Of a stretch of 32,497 nucleotides of DNA, positions 29,436 through 32,497 are shown in pieces. How positions within the stretch are numbered: the first letter of the stretch is position 1; each line of letters opens with the position of its first letter. The notes under the pieces were generated by a model that searched no databases, was not told the DNA's origin, and saw only the letters and a program-made list of their open reading frames with translations. Source of the DNA: a virus; IMG/VR virus record IMGVR_UViG_3300033141_001044, positions 1 through 32,497 of that record; one strand, 5' to 3'. The position numbers were made by a program, and so were the translations under genes.

Positions 29436-30289
29436 TGGCCTGGACAACTCCAACCGTAAGAAGCACCGGCGACCTGATAACGTCTTCGATATGGAATACT
29501 GACATTGTCGATAATCTGGCATATTTGAAAGGGGAAGCGGGCGTTGATATTGCCCTGGAAGAAGACGTCGTTCCTTCCGCGGGAATCGAAAAGGTTGGAC
29601 TTTCAACGAACCCCTGGGACGAAGGTCATTTCAACAAACTATTCGCGGGACCCCGTTGTGCGCTTCATAAGTTCATTCGCGAAATTGTCGTGAATTGGGA
29701 AGACGACGGTTCGGCGAACTATTCAATGCAGACGCCGACCACCGGAAACGGGACCTTCGCAATGGGCGGCTTCGGGCAAGCCAGGCTTGACGTTGATAAT
29801 AACGCGGTAAGTACGGTTTACGTCCGCGGCATTGGCGAACAAAACAACGCCCTGGACAATTCCTTCAACGCTTCCAGGTCGCCGTATTATCGCCAGGAAT
29901 TCGCTATATCGCAGAACACTTCTGACCAGGGCGTCTTCATTGGCCTTCGGCAAACGCCAGGGACGGCTCTTCCCGCTTATACTACCGAACACTTCTTCGG
30001 CCTGGTATGGACGGGGGCAATATGGATATTCCAGACGGGGAATGCTTCGACCCAGGACGTTTCGGGAACCCAAACGATAACACCCGACACGCGATACGTC
30101 GTTGAATTCCTTCTGGTCGCCGCGACGAAAGTCGAATGCTATTTGAACGGAACCCTGATTGATACCTTGACCGTGGTCCCGACGGGCGACCTGGAATGGT
30201 CCGCCCTTATGGAAAGCGACGGGAGCGGCGGCGCAACGCATACATATTTGACCCTGGGGAAGGTTATTCTACAAGAGGACTTATCGTAA
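29435..30289 (+). CDS. Tail fibre-like protein
   Basis: A 284-residue protein. The start MAWTTPTVRSTGDLITSSIW, then NTDIVDNLAYLKGEAGVD is the usual N-terminal attachment module of siphovirus tail fibres. Residues 75-284 are beta-rich with Gly/Thr/Asn loops, like a lectin or concanavalin-type jelly roll (TRYVVEFLLVAATKVECYLNG, then TLIDTLTVV). It follows the tail-hub gene, the place for receptor-binding proteins. GGGGGG precedes the ATG. Confidence 0.82.
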   Translation: MAWTTPTVRSTGDLITSSIWNTDIVDNLAYLKGEAGVDIALEEDVVPSAGIEKVGLSTNPWDEGHFNKLFAGPRCALHKFIREIVVNWEDDGSANYSMQTPTTGNGTFAMGGFGQARLDVDNNAVSTVYVRGIGEQNNALDNSFNASRSPYYRQEFAISQNTSDQGVFIGLRQTPGTALPAYTTEHFFGLVWTGAIWIFQTGNASTQDVSGTQTITPDTRYVVEFLLVAATKVECYLNGTLIDTLTVVPTGDLEWSALMESDGSGGATHTYLTLGKVILQEDLS

Positions 30290-30304
30290 GGAGTGTTCAC
30301 GACT

Positions 30305-30595
30305 ATGACTTCAACAAAGAGGCCGCCAGGAATGACGCCGGAAGAAGCTATATTTGACGTTCGCGAACGAATGGTCCGTGTCGAAACTGTATTGACGGGG
30401 GTCGCTGGAACCAAAGACAAAGGGTTATGCGGGGACGTTGATACAAACACATTAGAGATAGACGCGACTAGGAAGAAACTCGGACGGCTTGAAATTCGCT
30501 TATGGATATTAGTTGCCTTTCTTATGGGAAGCGGTATTGTGAACGGGTTCGCTTTACATGAACTTGTCCAGGTAGCATCCGCAAGTGGCCCTTAA
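30305..30595 (+). CDS. XhlA/holin-like membrane protein
   Basis: A 96-residue protein from the ATG at 30305, which lies 11 bases after GTAAGGAG, the only canonical GGAG ribosome site among the structural and lysis genes. A helical N-terminus (VRERMVRVETVLTGV) and one C-terminal membrane helix (RLWILVAFLMGSGIVNGFAL) match the XhlA holin-associated family. GAG-containing codons suggest recent acquisition. It may cooperate with the protein at 30785 in lysis. A GTG start at 30293 is possible but would use the ribosome site itself. Confidence 0.72.
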   Translation: MTSTKRPPGMTPEEAIFDVRERMVRVETVLTGVAGTKDKGLCGDVDTNTLEIDATRKKLGRLEIRLWILVAFLMGSGIVNGFALHELVQVASASGP

Positions 30596-30599
30596 CAGG

Positions 30600-30627
30600 G
30601 ACCCGCCTTCGGGCGGGGTCTTCCTTT
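30600..30627 (+). terminator. Terminator-like hairpin after the structural genes
   Basis: ACCCGCC, loop TTCG, GGCGGGGT with one bulge, then TTCCTTT. It starts five bases after the stop of the XhlA-like gene. Confidence 0.7.
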
Positions 30628-30632
30628 CGGTT

Positions 30633-30671
30633 GGACCCTGGGGGAATCGGGCTTCCCCTGGGGTCCTTTTT
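30633..30671 (+). terminator. Second terminator hairpin
   Basis: GGACCC...GGGGAA pairs with TTCCCC...GGGTCC around a TG/TG internal loop, followed by TTTTTATT. Together with the hairpin at 30600 it would end the late transcript. Confidence 0.75.
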
Positions 30672-30682
30672 ATTGCCTTCGA

Positions 30683-30707
30683 AGTACAGGACTTTTGTCC
30701 TGGTACT
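30683..30707. other. Inverted repeat before the lysis/early-type genes
   Basis: AGTACAGGAC, loop TTTT, GTCCTGGTACT with one bulge. It lies between the terminators and the next candidate promoter and could be an operator or part of the terminator cluster. Confidence 0.5.
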
Positions 30708-30716
30708 AAAAGGAAC

Positions 30717-30745
30717 TAGACAGGGGCAGTACATTATTATAGACT
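30717..30745 (+). promoter_or_regulatory. Weak promoter candidate
   Basis: TAGACA, a 17-bp spacer, TAGACT (5/6 and 4/6 to consensus). A hairpin (GGCGGG / CCCGCC) follows just before the ribosome site of the gene at 30785. It would restart transcription after the terminators. Confidence 0.35.
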
Positions 30746-30784
30746 GAATATGGGCGGGGTGACTACCCGCCGAAGGGGGTTCGA

Positions 30785-31081
30785 ATGAAGAAACTGGTTG
30801 CAATCCTGGGAATAACCTTCGTCGTCGCGGAAGCGGCGGACGCCTTCTTGACCCTTTGGGCCGTGAACAATGGCTTCGTCGAAATCAACCCGTTGCTTGC
30901 CCCGATAGCGGGAACCTGGTTGTCGCCCCTGGTCAAGATACTTCCGGCGGCCCTGGTCGTCTGGTTCCTGGCCCGCCTGGGCCGAAGATACCCGAAGACG
31001 CAACCCGTGACCGCCGTCGGCCTGGTTGTCGTCGTCGCTTTCCTGGGCGTCGTCCTGGCCGCCAACGTTGCCGAACTATAA
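30785..31081 (+). CDS. DUF5658-like small membrane protein, holin candidate
   Basis: A 98-residue, highly hydrophobic protein with three likely membrane helices (residues 4-30, 46-66, 76-96). The motif EAADAFLTLWAVNNGFVEIN, then PLL is typical of DUF5658 (D-x-x-LT...E-x-NP). Size and topology fit a class I or II holin, and the XhlA-like gene is nearby, but DUF5658 proteins are not established holins. GAAGGGGG precedes the ATG. Confidence 0.75.
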   Translation: MKKLVAILGITFVVAEAADAFLTLWAVNNGFVEINPLLAPIAGTWLSPLVKILPAALVVWFLARLGRRYPKTQPVTAVGLVVVVAFLGVVLAANVAEL

Positions 31082-31107
31082 CCGAATAAATTTGAAAGGG
31101 GGAAATT

Positions 31108-31317
31108 ATGAATAAAGCGCGAAGAGCAGTATTAGAAAGCCTGAAGTTCGAACTAGAAATCCTGAAGGAAGAAGAAGAAGAAGCATTTGAGAATATGCCC
31201 GAAAGTATTCAGGGCGGCGAACGCGGGGAAGCTTCCGAAGCCGCTTCTTCTCAACTGGACGACGCTATTTCCAACCTGGAAGAAGCCGTATCGAGTATCG
31301 AAGAAGCCGCGATATAA
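31108..31317 (+). CDS. Small acidic coiled-coil protein
   Basis: A 69-residue acidic protein with a helical N-terminus (ESLKFELEILKEEEEEAFEN), NMPESIQGGERGE and a second helix (LDDAISNLEEAVSSIEEA). I recognise it as a small conserved phage family of unknown role (from memory, not searched). AAAGGGGG gives a clear start. Confidence 0.8.
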   Translation: MNKARRAVLESLKFELEILKEEEEEAFENMPESIQGGERGEASEAASSQLDDAISNLEEAVSSIEEAAI

Positions 31318-31389
31318 CCAGTGAATACAAGCATTAAAGCGCGGGGCCCTGGAATATTAACGGGGCCCTGGGGAACCGAAAGGGGATAT

Positions 31390-31818
31390 ATGAAGAAGGA
31401 ATTCGAAACTAAAATGAAAGTCGTTTGCGCGTGGTGCGGGGCGGACCTGGGGACGAAGGACGGCCACGGGTCCACGGGGACCACTCACGGGATATGTAAG
31501 GATTGCGCGAAAAAGGAAACCGCGAAGCTTCCGAAGGAATCCCGCCGTTGGAACCTGGTCGGCCGCTTCCTGGAACGCCGACGGGCCCGCCGTGAATTCT
31601 TGAAGGCACTGGAAGCCGAACACGCCCAATTATTAGAACTTGACCGCCAGGCAAACGAACGGGAAGAACTTCGCCAGGCATTTGAAAAAAACCCGACCCT
31701 TCAGCTTTGGGCCGTCTTACACGGAAAGCCTGGCGTCCATTATCTTGACCTTAAAGTTTTGACCGTTCTTCAAGACCGTGTCAATGACGACCCCGAACTG
31801 AAGGCCCGCTTGAACTAA
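31390..31818 (+). CDS. Zinc-finger protein with helical tail
   Basis: A 142-residue protein from the ATG at 31390 (GAAAGGGG upstream), preferred over 31321, which has no ribosome site. CAWCGADLGTKDGHGSTGTT, then HGICKDC (residues 13-38) forms a zinc finger, followed by a basic, long helical part (FLERRRARREFLKALEAEHA). Its stop lies just before the early promoter at 31823. Function unknown. Confidence 0.8.
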   Translation: MKKEFETKMKVVCAWCGADLGTKDGHGSTGTTHGICKDCAKKETAKLPKESRRWNLVGRFLERRRARREFLKALEAEHAQLLELDRQANEREELRQAFEKNPTLQLWAVLHGKPGVHYLDLKVLTVLQDRVNDDPELKARLN

Positions 31819-31822
31819 AGAC

Positions 31823-31852
31823 TTGACAAGGGCGATACATGGGCGATACAAT
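31823..31852 (+). promoter_or_regulatory. Early promoter with operator-like repeats
   Basis: TTGACA (31823-31828), an 18-bp spacer, TACAAT (31847-31852). CGATACA repeats at 31833 and 31844, 11 bp apart, with GATACA five bases after the -35 box, exactly as at 2888. It stands right after the gene ending at 31818 and would drive the early operon across the circle junction. It is the best sigma70-type promoter in the window. Confidence 0.8.
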
Positions 31853-31901
31853 AAACGACCTGGGGAATGACCCCAGGGAAAAACGAAAGGAAGGTGAAAA
31901 A

Positions 31902-32246
31902 ATGGGAATGCCAGAAGAACCAGAATATCAGATGTTTGAATACACTTGCCCGCATTGCGGGAAACATCACGAAGAAGCGGGGTCGGTTAAATGTCATACT
32001 GATAATATGACTTGTCCGTTTTGTGGGAAGAAGGGAAGCGACCCAAAGGACGAACGACCGACCGGAACTTGTAAGCATGGGAAATTCATTCTGACTGAAG
32101 GTTGTCCGCAATGTATCGCGGAACGCCAGGCGGCCGAAGTCGAAATCAAGTCGTCGAAGTCGAAATCAAGTCGTTCGAAAACATCAGGAAGCGGGCTGAC
32201 GAAGCCGAACAACGCGCCGCCGCCCAAGAACCGCCCGAACCAGTAA
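31902..32246 (+). CDS. Zinc-ribbon early protein, truncated by a tandem duplication
   Basis: A 114-residue protein from the ATG at 31902 (AAAGGAAGG upstream). It has CPHCGKHHEE, CPFCGKKG and CKHGKFILTEGCPQC, at least two zinc sites. After residue 84 the frame passes through a 20-bp tandem duplication and ends as a low-complexity tail (KSKSSRSKTSGS) that looks unselected. With a single copy of the 20-mer it would continue into the coiled-coil protein at 1-984, giving one 481-residue protein. So either this is a broken gene, or two proteins now replace one. Confidence 0.78.
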   Translation: MGMPEEPEYQMFEYTCPHCGKHHEEAGSVKCHTDNMTCPFCGKKGSDPKDERPTGTCKHGKFILTEGCPQCIAERQAAEVEIKSSKSKSSRSKTSGSGLTKPNNAPPPKNRPNQ

Positions 32247-32497
32247 AGCCCGCCCCGCCCGTATCACTCGTTAAGGTCCGGTATTATTCCGAAACGAAGG
32301 GCGAAATGAGTGGTCGCCCTTATACTTATTTCACCGACGAACCCCTGGGAATGGGCGAACTGGTATTTGTCCCCGTTCGTCAACGTATGCAGAAGGCCGT
32401 CGTTGTCGAAATCAACGTTGACCCCGCCGAAATCGAAGCGTTCAAAGACCAGGTCAAAACCATTCACGCGAAGGATAATCGCGTCGCCAGTATTGGC
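32111..32497 (+). CDS. Coiled-coil early phage protein, 5' part (continues at base 1)
   Basis: The open frame runs from a stop at 32096 to the window end and continues at 1-984. In-frame ATGs are at 32111, 32306 and 32351; only 32306 has a weak ribosome-like GAAGGGCGAA. The credible coding part begins after the tandem duplication: EIKSFENIRKRADEAEQRAA, a Pro-rich stretch, then VKVRYYSETKGEMSGRPYTY. Since the frame before the duplication (MYRGTPGGRSRN) does not look like protein, the ancestral start was probably that of the zinc-ribbon gene at 31902. Confidence 0.68.
   Translation, partial: MYRGTPGGRSRNQVVEVEIKSFENIRKRADEAEQRAAAQEPPEPVKPAPPVSLVKVRYYSETKGEMSGRPYTYFTDEPLGMGELVFVPVRQRMQKAVVVEINVDPAEIEAFKDQVKTIHAKDNRVASIG
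32135..32174. repeat. Perfect 20-bp tandem duplication
   Basis: CGAAGTCGAAATCAAGTCGT at 32135-32154 is repeated exactly at 32155-32174. As 20 is not a multiple of three, it shifts the reading frame. Removing one copy joins two open frames without a break. Confidence 0.93.
32384..32497. repeat. Terminal direct repeat, right copy
   Basis: Identical to 1-114 (see that entry). It marks the circle junction, so bases 32384-32497 should not be counted twice. Confidence 0.93.

Noticed and set aside
31839-31901. Start at 31839 for the zinc-ribbon early gene
   Set aside because: This ATG lies inside the promoter spacer before the likely transcription start and has no ribosome site; 31902 has one.
81-32467. 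Many open frames on the minus strand, some above 150 codons
   Set aside because: Each lies opposite a well-supported + gene, has Arg/Ser/Pro-rich composition of the reverse-frame kind, and lacks the GGGGG start signal. The high GC and absence of TAG/CTA triplets keep reverse frames open.

Overview
This window appears to be a complete tailed-phage genome (Caudoviricetes, siphovirus-like). Its first 114 bases (1-114) are repeated exactly as its last 114 (32384-32497), so the contig closes into a circle of 32,383 bp, or comes from a circularly permuted or terminally redundant linear molecule. Every gene I can support lies on the + strand, with short gaps or 4-bp ATGA/GTGA overlaps. I see no integrase, no CI-like repressor, no DNA polymerase and no clear endolysin. 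The host is a bacterium that I cannot name. The portal plus Mu-F-type head protein, Mu-I-type protease/scaffold, frameshifted tail chaperones and a short tape-measure candidate point to a small siphovirus with a short tail.

Layout. An early promoter (31823-31852) reads rightward across the circle junction. It serves a zinc-ribbon protein and a coiled-coil protein broken by a 20-bp tandem duplication. These are followed by small zinc proteins, an HNH protein, a ribbon-helix-helix regulator with its own promoter and terminator (2888-3159), a winged-helix replication initiator with iteron-like sites inside its gene (4303-4457), a DnaC-type loader and a RuvC-like nuclease. A run of tiny accessory genes follows (6158-8108: ASCH domain, zinc ribbons, a membrane peptide), then a papain-like-fold protein and a ParB-like/DNA methyltransferase fusion. 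Packaging and head genes run from 10458 to 16374: small terminase, PD-(D/E)xK nuclease, large terminase, portal/Mu-F. A probable late promoter sits at 13745-13773. An initiator-like tRNA with its own promoter and terminator lies at 16307-16530. Capsid genes (16730-20899) are followed by connector and tail genes (21213-28963), a fibre and lysis candidates (29435-31081), and small early-type genes (31108-31818).

Three things stand out. First, short-motif composition is extreme. I found no GATC at all, GAG and CTC are both depleted more than tenfold, and CCWGG is strongly over-represented. Even the ribosome-binding sites follow this: at least 35 genes use GGGGG in place of GGAGG. Second, a 21-bp palindromic site occurs three times at 23-bp spacing in the initiator gene and once more over the -35 box of the late promoter, which suggests one protein links replication to late transcription. 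Third, several segments keep GAG-containing, foreign codon usage (the methyltransferase domain, the gene at 22927, and the small gene at 30305), so GAG content separates recent arrivals from resident DNA. All counts are by eye and approximate.
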